Source: Gammaproteobacteria bacterium
GTDB taxonomy: Bacteria; Pseudomonadota; Gammaproteobacteria; Burkholderiales; Nitrosomonadaceae
Direction of reading: 5' to 3'
Assembly: GCA_015709635.1 (NCBI GenBank)
Contig: CP054180.1
Location: 1,178,001-1,242,000 of the forward strand
DNA length: 64,000 bases
Below, piece after piece: positions 43,409-52,428 of this stretch. Position 1 is the first letter of the stretch. The number at the start of each line of letters is the position of its first letter. Under the pieces are notes generated by a model. The model was given only the letters and a program-made list of their open reading frames with translations. It had not been told where the DNA came from and did no database searches. The position numbers were made by a program, and so were the translations under genes.

Positions 43409-43995
43409 TCCTTATGCCGGATGTCGGTTTTTAGTAAAGTGGTCAGGAAAGTCAGATCGAGCGTGCAAAATCCCTGGCGTTCTTCGGCCAATTGATGAAA
43501 AATGCAATTGTTGGCGATAATCTCGGCATCATTTTCCGAATTCTGCTTCACACTGGCGTCGTAACCGAGCTCGCACATGATTGCCGCAACTTCGCGAAGC
43601 TTGTCGTCCGGCGATAACTGTTCCGCCACGCGATGTTCAAATTCTCCCGCCATCTGTTCCCCCAGTGATTGCAAGCATGTTTGCAGTTCCTGCTCGCCCA
43701 GATTGTTGTCAACCCAGGAAAGCAATAACTTTGCAATGAACGAATAGCGCCTCTGGAACAACTCCAAACCGCTCGGCGACAACGAATAAATTTTGCTCGG
43801 CCTGCCACCGGTGCTTTCCTGCATCGCGCTCTTTATGAAACCGCTATTTCCCAGGCTGGAGAGGTGCTGATTAACCGCGTTGCGGGAAATGGACAATAAT
43901 TGCGACAATTCATCCACCGTCAGTCCGTTGCGGTGGCGAAGTAAAGCCGTGACTAATGATTGTTGACTTTGACCGAGAAATGATAGGGTGGACAT
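43351..43995 (-). CDS. SufR-like helix-turn-helix regulator with Fe-S cysteines
   Basis: A 214-residue regulator. Residues 15-75 form a winged helix-turn-helix (LTVDELSQLLSISRNAVNQHL, then GRPSKIYSLSPSG). The C-terminal part has Cys in ANNCIFHQ, GFCTLDL, KECIVRK and NYCCF, spaced as in SufR, whose 4Fe-4S cluster controls repression of Fe-S assembly genes. No suf gene is nearby. Instead it is divergent from two small membrane proteins, with 111 bases between, so those may be its targets. A redox- or NO-sensing role is a reasonable inference. Confidence 0.75.
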   Translation of the reverse strand: MSTLSFLGQSQQSLVTALLRHRNGLTVDELSQLLSISRNAVNQHLSSLGNSGFIKSAMQESTGGRPSKIYSLSPSGLELFQRRYSFIAKLLLSWVDNNLGEQELQTCLQSLGEQMAGEFEHRVAEQLSPDDKLREVAAIMCELGYDASVKQNSENDAEIIANNCIFHQLAEERQGFCTLDLTFLTTLLKTDIRHKECIVRKGNYCCFAIAGHME

Positions 43996-44106
43996 TTTAA
44001 CTTGTTGTAATTATTTACCTAACTGGTTTTGACATATTTGTATTGCAAAAGTCGGGGCTTATAAAGTAAAGTAGAAGCCCTGACATTATAAGGAGAGGAG
44101 AGGTTA

Positions 44107-44445
44107 ATGCTTACATATTTAATCATCGTTTTAGCAATCGCGGCCGTCGGCGGTGTCGTATTGGCCCTGAAAGTATTCGCCGGACAGCTGGCGCCATGGT
44201 CTTTATCCATTGTGCATGCTTTGTTGGGGGCAGCAGGTTTGGTCATGTTGATCATGCTGGTTCTGGAAGGCTCGGGAGACACGCGTCTGACAGCTGCGTT
44301 GGGTTTGCTTGTGGTGGCGGCATTGGGCGGGTTCTATCTGGCCTCTATTCATATCAAAAATAGCGTTGCACCTAAAAATGTCGTGCTCATCCATGCGGGT
44401 GTAGCGGTCGCGGGTTTTCTTACGCTGCTGAGCATGTTCATTTAG
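44107..44445 (+). CDS. Small four-helix membrane protein
   Basis: A 112-residue protein almost wholly made of four hydrophobic helices. Conserved-looking His residues lie in LSIVHALLGAAG and VVLIHAGVAVAG, one in helix 2 and one in helix 4, reminiscent of haem b ligation. I do not recognise a named family. It has a strong AGGAGAGGAGAGG leader, is followed after 22 bases by a DUF2231 gene, and is divergent from the SufR-like regulator. The pair probably forms a regulated membrane unit. Confidence 0.7.
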   Translation: MLTYLIIVLAIAAVGGVVLALKVFAGQLAPWSLSIVHALLGAAGLVMLIMLVLEGSGDTRLTAALGLLVVAALGGFYLASIHIKNSVAPKNVVLIHAGVAVAGFLTLLSMFI

Positions 44446-44467
44446 TTAACAAAAAAGGTAAAAAACC

Positions 44468-44905
44468 ATGAAACACCCTATCCACCCAATGCTGGTTCAT
44501 TTCCCGATAGCGACCTGGTTTCTCGCGACCATAGCCGACATTGCCAGTTTATTCACCAATGAACAAGTCGGTTGGGTAGCTGGGGTGTTGCTGGTTATCG
44601 GAACAATCACCGCGTTGCTGGCCATGATGACCGGCCTGCTGGAGCTTGGAAAAATTGACCAGCAAAATCCGGCAATGAAGGTAGCCAATCAGCACATGAT
44701 ACTGATCTTGACCAGCTGGTCTTGTTATGCGGTCAGCTTATTTTTGCGTTTGAACGGTACTCAACTCGAACAGCCGGGATTGATTGCCATCGCCTTGTCG
44801 ATTATAGGATTTGCTTTCCTTTGCAGTGCGGGGTGGCTGGGAGGCAAGCTGGTGTACGAGTACGGGGTTGGCATGCAGCAGAAAAATCAAGAAATCTCCA
44901 AATAA
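44468..44905 (+). CDS. DUF2231 membrane protein
   Basis: A 145-residue protein with four hydrophobic helices and the family opening MKHPIHPMLVHFPIATWFL, whose histidines are the DUF2231 hallmark. Members are suspected to bind haem or metals, but the role is unproven. It forms a two-gene unit with the preceding four-helix protein and is the likely second target of the divergent regulator. Confidence 0.87.
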   Translation: MKHPIHPMLVHFPIATWFLATIADIASLFTNEQVGWVAGVLLVIGTITALLAMMTGLLELGKIDQQNPAMKVANQHMILILTSWSCYAVSLFLRLNGTQLEQPGLIAIALSIIGFAFLCSAGWLGGKLVYEYGVGMQQKNQEISK

Positions 44906-45229
44906 CCGCCTATCTATCGTTTCGAAAGTAAAAGCATTCTTCGGTGAGTCAAGGCAAAAAATTCTCGCCGCGTCCGAAATACTACTATTCTTCAAAGTCA
45001 CGGTTGATCAAATCAACCGGCGCGGCTGCGCTACTTCGTGTAACTTTGCGCATCGCTCTGTTCGGCAGGGCGGGCAAAGTTCGTGCCATTGTTGTCATTA
45101 TTTTGCGTAAAATTCAGCTAAAGTACGGTACTGGTGTTTGTGGAGGACCGGGCGGTAATAGGGAAAATCCTGTTATATTGCGCTTGATTTCAAGCCGGCA
45201 ATTCAATTCAGTTTGGAAATTTCATTCTC
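44906..45229 (+). other. Gap between the DUF2231 gene and hpt (324 bp)
   Basis: No supportable gene. The complementary AACTTTGC and GCAAAGTT near 45047 and 45075 can fold into a stem-loop. It must contain the hpt promoter; no clear -35/-10 pair was identified. Confidence 0.4.
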
Positions 45230-45775
45230 ATGATGAATGCTCATCAAGCAGTGCAAATACTTGAAGCAGCCGAGTTAATTTATTCCGAGCAAATCGTTGC
45301 GCAAACGCTGCAAGGCCTGGCCGCCGATATCACGCGCGAATTATCGCATCAGCAACCGTTGATTTTGTGCGTGATGACCGGGGCAGTCATTTTTACCGGA
45401 CAATTGCTGCCGCAGTTGTGCTTCCCGCTGGATTTGGATTATGTGCATTTGACGCGCTACGGCGATGCGCTAAAGGGCGGGGATATTTGCTGGCGCATCG
45501 AACCCAGGGAAAGTGTCAGGGATCGGGTTATTCTGGTGCTGGATGATATTCTCGACGAAGGCATCACCTTGGCCGCGATCCGTGACAAAGTGCTGGAGAA
45601 CGGCGCAAAAGCATTTTATAGTGCGGTTTTTGCCGAGAAAGAAACCGGTCACCCCAAGCCGTTCAAAGCCGATTTTACCGGCTTGACGGTGCCGGACCGG
45701 TATGTATTCGGTTTTGGCATGGATATACATGGTGCGTGGCGGAATCTGCCCGCGATTTATGCAGTGAAAGACTGA
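45230..45775 (+). CDS. hpt: Hypoxanthine-guanine phosphoribosyltransferase
   Basis: Purine salvage enzyme converting hypoxanthine or guanine plus PRPP to IMP or GMP. The 181 residues contain the PRPP-binding loop VILVLDDILDEGITLAAI, the N-terminal LILCVMTGAVIFTGQLLPQL and the C-terminal DRYVFGFGMD. ATG codons stand at 45230 and 45233; both give sensible products. It is 13 bases ahead of the nucleoside phosphorylase gene, making a small purine salvage operon. Confidence 0.93.
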   Translation: MMNAHQAVQILEAAELIYSEQIVAQTLQGLAADITRELSHQQPLILCVMTGAVIFTGQLLPQLCFPLDLDYVHLTRYGDALKGGDICWRIEPRESVRDRVILVLDDILDEGITLAAIRDKVLENGAKAFYSAVFAEKETGHPKPFKADFTGLTVPDRYVFGFGMDIHGAWRNLPAIYAVKD

Positions 45776-45788
45776 AAACGGGGGAGCA

Positions 45789-46535
45789 ATGCTGGCAATT
45801 ATCGGCGGCAGCGGGTTGACGCAATTATCCTGTCTCGAAATATCGCACCGGCAAATCATCCGCACGCCGTACGGCGAACCTTCCGGACCGCTGACATTCG
45901 GCAAATTGCATGGTGTGGATATCGTATTTCTGGCGCGCCATGGCCACGGTCACACGATACCGCCGCACGCGATCAATTATCGTGCGAACTTATGGGCGCT
46001 GCATTCGCTAAAACCCGCGCACGTTATCTCGGTGGCTTCGGTCGGCGGTATCCGTGCCGATCTGGCGCCGGGCAAACTGGTGGTGCCACACCAGATTATC
46101 GACTACACCTATGGACGCAATTTCACATTTTTTGAAGGAAAGGATCAACCGGTGACGCATATTGATTTTACCCTCCCGTATAGCCAGCAGGCGCGCGCAT
46201 TGTTGTTGCAAGCGGCGAGCGCTGCCGATGAAGCTGTTTTCGACGGTGGCGTTTATGCCGCAACCCAGGGACCGCGGCTTGAAACCGCTGCAGAAGTCAA
46301 CCGGCTGGAACGCGACGGTGCCGATATGGTCGGTATGACCGGCATGCCGGAAACGGCTTTGGCGAGAGAATTGGGCTTGAGTTACGCTACCCTCGCGGCG
46401 GTCGCCAATCATGCCGCCGGGCGCGGTAGCAATGTGAATGCCATACCGCTGGAGGAAATCTATGTGGTTTTGGAACAGGCGATGGTGCGTGTCAGAAACA
46501 TCTTGGAACATGTGGCGGGTTGCGATGGCCATTAG
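45789..46535 (+). CDS. mtnP: S-methyl-5'-thioadenosine/thioinosine phosphorylase family
   Basis: A 248-residue purine nucleoside phosphorylase of the MTAP family, splitting methylthio-nucleosides with phosphate. Landmarks are IIGGSGLTQL, LARHGHGHTIPPHAINYRA (phosphate and substrate site), YAATQGPRLETAAEV and DMVGMTGMPETALARE. The TGMP-region sequence separates MTA- from MTI-specific enzymes, but I cannot assign one safely. It lies between hpt and def; its last 11 bases overlap def. Confidence 0.88.
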   Translation: MLAIIGGSGLTQLSCLEISHRQIIRTPYGEPSGPLTFGKLHGVDIVFLARHGHGHTIPPHAINYRANLWALHSLKPAHVISVASVGGIRADLAPGKLVVPHQIIDYTYGRNFTFFEGKDQPVTHIDFTLPYSQQARALLLQAASAADEAVFDGGVYAATQGPRLETAAEVNRLERDGADMVGMTGMPETALARELGLSYATLAAVANHAAGRGSNVNAIPLEEIYVVLEQAMVRVRNILEHVAGCDGH

Positions 46536-47058
46536 ATCCGTACTGAGAATGGGCGATCCGGTGCTGCTGCAAACCGCTAAACCGGTCGAACGGTTCGATA
46601 CTGCCGAGCTGCATGAGTTGATTCAGGACATGCAGGATACCATGGTGTATCTCAATGGTGCCGGTTTGGCCGCGCCGCAGATCGGCGTGAGTCTGCAGGT
46701 GGTGATTTTCGGTTTTGAGCAGAATCCGCGCTACCCGCACGCCGAAGAAGTACCTTTCACCGTGCTGATCAACCCGCAATTGGCGCCGCTGGCGGATGAC
46801 AAAGAAGACGATTGGGAGGGCTGTCTCAGCGTTCCCGGCATGCGCGGCATGGTGCCGCGTTACAAGCAGTTGCGTTATCACGGCGTGGATCAATACGGTA
46901 AAACGATTGACCGCAGCGTCAGCGGTTTTCATGCACGCGTGGTGCAGCACGAATGCGATCATCTGCAAGGCATTTTGTATCCGATGCGCATCAAGGATTT
47001 CCGCTTGTTCGGGTTTACCGATGTGCTGTTTCCGGGGCAGGGGATTGTGGATGATTAG
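46525..47058 (+). CDS. def: Peptide deformylase
   Basis: Fe(II)/Zn(II) enzyme removing the N-formyl group from nascent proteins. The 177 residues from the ATG at 46525 carry motif 1 GAGLAAPQIGV, motif 2 EGCLSVPG (metal Cys) and motif 3 QHECDHLQGILYP (HExxH). The upstream frame (from 46438) lies inside mtnP and has a tryptophan-rich non-native look, so it is rejected. The 11-base overlap with mtnP suggests coupling. A second def next to fmt is usual in such genomes but is not in this window. Confidence 0.95.
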   Translation: MAIRSVLRMGDPVLLQTAKPVERFDTAELHELIQDMQDTMVYLNGAGLAAPQIGVSLQVVIFGFEQNPRYPHAEEVPFTVLINPQLAPLADDKEDDWEGCLSVPGMRGMVPRYKQLRYHGVDQYGKTIDRSVSGFHARVVQHECDHLQGILYPMRIKDFRLFGFTDVLFPGQGIVDD

Positions 47059-47229
47059 ATGGGTGCAATTCGGGATATAAAGAAAATACGCAACGGCGGT
47101 TTATGTGAAACCGGTGAGTTTTTGAATTACTGGCTATTAAATACAATGAGTTAAGGCAAGCGGCTGCACGATCAGCGAGTCTATCGAGCATCGCAAAAAT
47201 ATCAGTTATTTGACGGCGGAGGAGAGTTT

Positions 47230-50200
47230 ATGGATACCGCAGGAGATAATATTCTTTGGTACAAAGATGCCATTATTTATCAGCTGCATGTACGTGCGTA
47301 CTGCGACAGTAATGGCGATGGCATCGGCGACTTTCCCGGTTTGGTTACTAAGCTGGATTACTTAAAAGATCTCGGCATCGATACACTGTGGCTGTTGCCA
47401 TTTTATCCATCGCCGTTGCGCGATGATGGATATGATATTTCGAATTACCGGGATGTTCATAGCCATTACGGGACGTTAGCCGAGTTCCGGGTCTTTTTAA
47501 AAGAAGCGCACAAACGCAATCTGAAAGTGATTACTGAACTGGTTATTAACCATACTTCAGATCAGCATCCGTGGTTCCAAGCAGCGCGTGCAGCACCGCC
47601 AGGCTCTGTCAAGCGTGATTATTATGTCTGGAGCGAGACGATCAAGAAATACGAAAATACCCGTGTCATTTTCACCGATACGGAGAAATCGAACTGGGCC
47701 TGGGATGAAGTGGCAAAGGCGTATTACTGGCACCGTTTCTTTTCCCACCAGCCGGATCTCAATTTTGCCAACCCTCACGTGATGAATGCAATATTGCGTG
47801 CCATGCGATTCTGGTTCGACCTGGGTGTGGATGGCATGCGCTTGGATGCTATTCCTTATCTGTGCGAACGCGAAGGAACGCATAATGAAAATCTGCCCGA
47901 AACCCATGCCGTCATCAAACATCTGCGTGCAGGCTTGGACCGGCATTACGTCGACCGCATTTTTCTGGCCGAAGCCAACCAGTGGCCGGAAGATGTGCGC
48001 GAGTATTTTGGCGACGGCGATGAGTGTCACATGGCTTTCCATTTTCCTCTGATGCCGCGCATTTTCATGGCGGTAGCTCAGGAGGACCGGCATCCCATCA
48101 TTGAAATACTGGCGCAAACTCCGGAGATACCGGCAAACTGTCAATGGGCTGTTTTCCTGCGCAATCACGATGAATTGACGCTGGAAATGGTGACCGACCG
48201 GGAACGTGATTACATGTACGGAATTTATGCTGTCGATCCGCGCGCACGGCTTAATCTGGGCATCCGGCGCCGTTTGGCATCATTGATGGGCGGTAGCCGT
48301 ATCAAAATAGAGCTGCTCAATAGTTTGCTGCTGTCGATGCCCGGTTCCCCGATCATTTACTATGGCGATGAAATCGGCATGGGCGACAATATCTACCTCG
48401 GGGACCGTAACGGTGTGCGCACACCGATGCAATGGAGTCCCGATCGCAATGCCGGCTTTTCCAAAGCCGACCCGCAACGGCTTTATCTGCCGCCTATCAT
48501 GGATCCGCTCTACGGCTATGAAGCCGTGAATGTGGAAGCGCAAAGCCGTAATGCCAGCTCGCTGCTGAATTGGATGCGCCGCTTGATTGCGACTCGTAAA
48601 GGACATAAAGCCTTCGGCCGCGGTACCATCAAATTTTTACATCCGGGTAATCGCAAAATACTCGCTTATTTACGCGAATATCAGGAAGAAAGCATTCTGT
48701 GCGTAGCCAATCTTGCGAGCAGCGCTCAACCTGTCGAACTGGATCTGGCCGCATACAAGGGCCGCGTTCCGATTGAGTTGATTGGAAGTACCGCTTTTCC
48801 AGCCATTGGCGAATTGCCTTATCTATTGAGTTTACCAAGTTACAGTTTTTACTGGTTTCGATTGGCCACCGATGTGGCAGCTCCTGTCTGGCACATTGAC
48901 AAGCTTCCCCGGGAAATGCTGCCGGTATTGGTTTTGCCTGAAGGTTTGCTGAGTGCATTGATGGCCGATCCGGTTGGCAAAGTAAGCGATCTGCTGACGC
49001 GTAAAACCCGCATACAACTGGAGGCGGAAATATTGCCGCCATTTCTTGCCACGCAATACTGGTATGCCGGGGCCGAGCATCCGATTGCACAGCTTGAATT
49101 GGATCTGCAGCTCAGCGATGTCTGGAAAACCGCGGAAGGCCAGGGATGGCTGCCGCTACTGATCAAGCTGGTGCTGGATACGGGGACGACACAGACTTAC
49201 TTTTTGCCGTTGGGCTTGATGCTCGGCGAAGCGGCGGAACAGCAATACCATGCAATGTCGCCTTGGATGCTGGCGAAGGTCAGGCAGCATGCGCGCGAGG
49301 GCATACTGTATGATGCCTTGGGTGAAGATGCATTTTGCTGTTTCTTTCTGCAGGCTATCGCGGCCAACCTGCGTTTTCCCTTCGCCGCCGGTGAAATGGT
49401 GTTTTCCAGCACTCCGGCATTTCCTGATCTGCCGGAAACGATCCCCGTGACGCGCCCCCGGCTCAAGCAAAGCAATACCACCATTGTGTATGGCGAACAG
49501 CTGATTCTCAAAGTTTACCGGCGGGTGCAGGAGGGTATCAATCCTGAGCTGGAAATGGGCAGGTTTCTGACTGAAATTTCGCCTTGCCGGTGTGTGGCGC
49601 CTTTGGCAGGAACTTTGCAGTATCAGGCCGCAAATGGCGCAACCGCCATTGCCGCATTGCATGGTTATATTCCCAATCAAGGCAGCGCCTGGGACTATAC
49701 CCAGGATTATCTGGACCGCTATTTCAAACTATGCGCCACGGAACCTGACCATGCGTGTGAGCCGGAAATACATGCTGGCTATTTATCGCAAATGGAAATG
49801 TTGGGGCGGTGCACTGCCGAGTTGCACCGGGCATTGACCAAGATCACGGGAGATCCGGTATTCGATCCTGAAACGCTGACAATCAGCGAAGTGGTGACGC
49901 ACGCGGAACAATTGCGCGCCGATCTTATCAATACTTTTAACCAGTTCGAACAAGCGTCATTACATTTGCCTGAGCCGCTGCAGGCCATTTGCGCGCGTCT
50001 GCTCAGTTTGCGTCAGCCTGCACTGGATCGTTTTGCGGGCGCGCAAGGCGATGAATTTTGCGGGTATAAAAGCCGCATCCACGGAAATTATCACCTTGAT
50101 CAAATATTGATGGCTCATAGCGATTTTATAATTACCGATTTTGAAGGCGATCCCGGTTTGCCGCTCGAGATCCGCCGCACCAAACAGTCGCCCCTCAAGG

Positions 50201-50556
50201 ATGTCGCAGGGATGTGCTATTCACTGAGCATCGCTGCCGCACTCGCGGTAAAACGGCATTTCACTGAAAACCGGATGCTCCGTGATTTATTGGAGAGCCG
50301 TGCGCTGCAATGGCAAAGAGCGTCCATCGATAGTTTTCTTCTGGGTTACCGCATGACTATGGCTGAAATCGGTTCTTATCCGGCTGAACCGGCGCAATGG
50401 CAAGAATTATTCACGCGGTTTCGGCTCGAGAAGATGCTCGATGAAGTGAAAAAAGCGCTCGATGGCGACCCTGCGTTGCTGGAAAGTTCGGTACTCGTAT
50501 TACTCGACCTGTTTGATCACATCGTCGCCGGTGCGGAAAACAATACCGACATCTGA
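47230..50556 (+). CDS. treS: Trehalose synthase fused to a maltokinase-like domain
   Basis: A 1108-residue cytoplasmic enzyme. Residues 1-560 are a GH13 trehalose synthase interconverting maltose and trehalose: nucleophile Asp206 in GMRLDAIPYL, acid Glu near 249 in AEANQWPED, Asp near 315 in RNHDELTLEM. Residues 600-1100 match the maltokinase (Mak) domain, which makes maltose 1-phosphate from ATP. DFEGDP and SPLKDVAGM are present, but the catalytic loop reads HGNYHLDQ where HGDYHLGQ is expected, with Asn953 at the base position. The kinase half may therefore be weak or inactive. First gene of an operon with treZ and malQ::treY. Confidence 0.93.
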   Translation: MDTAGDNILWYKDAIIYQLHVRAYCDSNGDGIGDFPGLVTKLDYLKDLGIDTLWLLPFYPSPLRDDGYDISNYRDVHSHYGTLAEFRVFLKEAHKRNLKVITELVINHTSDQHPWFQAARAAPPGSVKRDYYVWSETIKKYENTRVIFTDTEKSNWAWDEVAKAYYWHRFFSHQPDLNFANPHVMNAILRAMRFWFDLGVDGMRLDAIPYLCEREGTHNENLPETHAVIKHLRAGLDRHYVDRIFLAEANQWPEDVREYFGDGDECHMAFHFPLMPRIFMAVAQEDRHPIIEILAQTPEIPANCQWAVFLRNHDELTLEMVTDRERDYMYGIYAVDPRARLNLGIRRRLASLMGGSRIKIELLNSLLLSMPGSPIIYYGDEIGMGDNIYLGDRNGVRTPMQWSPDRNAGFSKADPQRLYLPPIMDPLYGYEAVNVEAQSRNASSLLNWMRRLIATRKGHKAFGRGTIKFLHPGNRKILAYLREYQEESILCVANLASSAQPVELDLAAYKGRVPIELIGSTAFPAIGELPYLLSLPSYSFYWFRLATDVAAPVWHIDKLPREMLPVLVLPEGLLSALMADPVGKVSDLLTRKTRIQLEAEILPPFLATQYWYAGAEHPIAQLELDLQLSDVWKTAEGQGWLPLLIKLVLDTGTTQTYFLPLGLMLGEAAEQQYHAMSPWMLAKVRQHAREGILYDALGEDAFCCFFLQAIAANLRFPFAAGEMVFSSTPAFPDLPETIPVTRPRLKQSNTTIVYGEQLILKVYRRVQEGINPELEMGRFLTEISPCRCVAPLAGTLQYQAANGATAIAALHGYIPNQGSAWDYTQDYLDRYFKLCATEPDHACEPEIHAGYLSQMEMLGRCTAELHRALTKITGDPVFDPETLTISEVVTHAEQLRADLINTFNQFEQASLHLPEPLQAICARLLSLRQPALDRFAGAQGDEFCGYKSRIHGNYHLDQILMAHSDFIITDFEGDPGLPLEIRRTKQSPLKDVAGMCYSLSIAAALAVKRHFTENRMLRDLLESRALQWQRASIDSFLLGYRMTMAEIGSYPAEPAQWQELFTRFRLEKMLDEVKKALDGDPALLESSVLVLLDLFDHIVAGAENNTDI

Positions 50557-50598
50557 CCGGCTTCGCTCCTTACAGTAGCGCTATTGATAAGGAAAAAT

Positions 50599-52428
50599 AT
50601 GAAACGACAACACAGTATGCCCTTCGGTGCCGAGTTTACGCAAGAAAATCAGGTGCGTTTCCGGTTATGGGCGCCTTCAGCCGCCCGGGTTTTGCTGTTG
50701 GTCGGCAATGAAACACCTGTTTCCATGCACGCGGTGGAGGGGGGCTGGTATGAATGGATAAGCCCGCAAGCGCAAGCGGGTAGCCGCTATCGCTACCAAA
50801 TCGATAGCGGGCTTTGCGTGCCTGATCCCGCCTCGCGCTATAACCCTGATGATGTGCATGGAGCAAGCCAAGTCATTGATCCGGCTGCGTTTGATTGGCA
50901 AGATGATGACTGGTGCGGCCGGCCATGGGAAGAAGCCGTGATTTACGAAATACATGTGGGTACTTTCACGCCTGAAGGAACTTTCGCCGCCGTTGAACAA
51001 CGATTGGATTATTTGGCGGCGCTTGGCGTGACCGCGATCGAACTCATGCCGATAGCCGATTTCCCCGGTCAACGCAATTGGGGTTATGACGGTACTTTGC
51101 TGTTTGCGCCGGATAGCGTTTATGGAACCCCGGACGATCTCAAGCGTTTGATACAAAGTGCTCACCGGCGCGGGCTGATGGTATTGCTGGATGTCGTCTA
51201 CAACCATTTTGGACCGGAAGGTAATTATCTCCATCATTACGCTCCGCAGTTCTTTAATGATCAATATCACACGCCCTGGGGCGCGGCGATCAACTTCGAT
51301 AGCGATAGTTCAAGGACCGTGCGTGATTTCTATCGGCATAACGCGCTCTATTGGCTGGAAGAATATCATTTCGACGGGCTGCGGCTGGATGCCGTGCATG
51401 CGATATACGATACCGGTCATCCCGATATTCTTGAAGAGCTGGCGCATGCCGTGCGGCAAACGTTCGCCGCGCAACGCCCTATTCATCTGATTGTGGAAAA
51501 TGATCACAATGCCACCCGCTATCTGGTGCGCAGGCGGAACGGACAAGCGCTTCATTACAATGCGCAATGGAACGACGATGCGCACCATGCCTATCATGTT
51601 CTACTGACCCATGAAAGCGATGGCTATTACACGGATTACGCCCACCAGCCGATCCGTCATCTCGGGCGCTGCCTGGCGGAAGGATTCGCGTATCAAGGTG
51701 AAATTTCCGCTTATCGCAACGGCAAGCCGCGTGGCGAGTCAAGTGCCTTTCTCCCGCCTGCAGCATTTGTCAGCTTTCTCCAGAACCATGATCAGATCGG
51801 TAATCGTGCCATGGGTGAGCGTCTGGTGACGTTGACGACAGCTGCGGCGTTACGTGCCGCCATCGCCTTGTTCTTGCTGTCTCCCGCCGTGCCGTTGCTG
51901 TTTATGGGGGAAGAATGGGGCGCGCGCGAACCGTTTCCTTTTTTTTGCGAATTCAGCGGCGATCTTGCGGCCGCGGTGACTCAGGGGCGGCGCAATGAAT
52001 TCGTCCGTTTTGAGCGTTTCCACGATCCTGCGGCACGCGGCGCGATCCCGGATCCTTGCGCCGCATCCACTTTCAAGCTGGCCAAGCTGGATTGGCAGGC
52101 GCAAAAGCAGCCGTGCGGTCGCAAATGGCTCGAGTTTTACCATGAGTTGCTGGATATCCGTCAACGCATTATTGTGCCGCGTCTGCACGGCTTGCATGAC
52201 GGCCATTTTGCAGTGCTTTCACCTGCTGCACTCCATGCCAGCTGGTTATTTGAAGAGAACGCACGATTATCCGTCTATGCCAATTTAGGCGCGATGCCGG
52301 TGAGTTTGGCCAGCTTGCCGCAAGGCGAGGTATTTTTCAGCAGTGAAGAGAAACCGGAGCAAAGCCTATCATCCGGCATCCTGCCCGCTTTCGCCGTCGT
52401 TTGGTATCTGAAGGAACATCATGGCTAA
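50599..52428 (+). CDS. treZ: Malto-oligosyltrehalose trehalohydrolase
   Basis: GH13 enzyme that releases trehalose from maltooligosyl-trehalose made by TreY. The 609 residues begin with a CBM48-like domain (about 1-95; RFRLWAPSAARVLLL). The catalytic set is Asp in GLRLDAVHAI, Glu in LIVENDHN and Asp in LQNHDQIGNRAMGERL. The ATG at 50599 follows AAGGAAA; the earlier TTG frame start adds five residues and is less likely. It follows treS by 42 bases, and its last 8 bases overlap the malQ::treY start. Confidence 0.94.
   Translation: MKRQHSMPFGAEFTQENQVRFRLWAPSAARVLLLVGNETPVSMHAVEGGWYEWISPQAQAGSRYRYQIDSGLCVPDPASRYNPDDVHGASQVIDPAAFDWQDDDWCGRPWEEAVIYEIHVGTFTPEGTFAAVEQRLDYLAALGVTAIELMPIADFPGQRNWGYDGTLLFAPDSVYGTPDDLKRLIQSAHRRGLMVLLDVVYNHFGPEGNYLHHYAPQFFNDQYHTPWGAAINFDSDSSRTVRDFYRHNALYWLEEYHFDGLRLDAVHAIYDTGHPDILEELAHAVRQTFAAQRPIHLIVENDHNATRYLVRRRNGQALHYNAQWNDDAHHAYHVLLTHESDGYYTDYAHQPIRHLGRCLAEGFAYQGEISAYRNGKPRGESSAFLPPAAFVSFLQNHDQIGNRAMGERLVTLTTAAALRAAIALFLLSPAVPLLFMGEEWGAREPFPFFCEFSGDLAAAVTQGRRNEFVRFERFHDPAARGAIPDPCAASTFKLAKLDWQAQKQPCGRKWLEFYHELLDIRQRIIVPRLHGLHDGHFAVLSPAALHASWLFEENARLSVYANLGAMPVSLASLPQGEVFFSSEEKPEQSLSSGILPAFAVVWYLKEHHG

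Noticed and set aside
44944..45264. 106-codon frame between the DUF2231 gene and hpt
   Set aside because: Composition is Ser/Arg/Lys-rich without family features, and it overlaps the hpt start; not supported.
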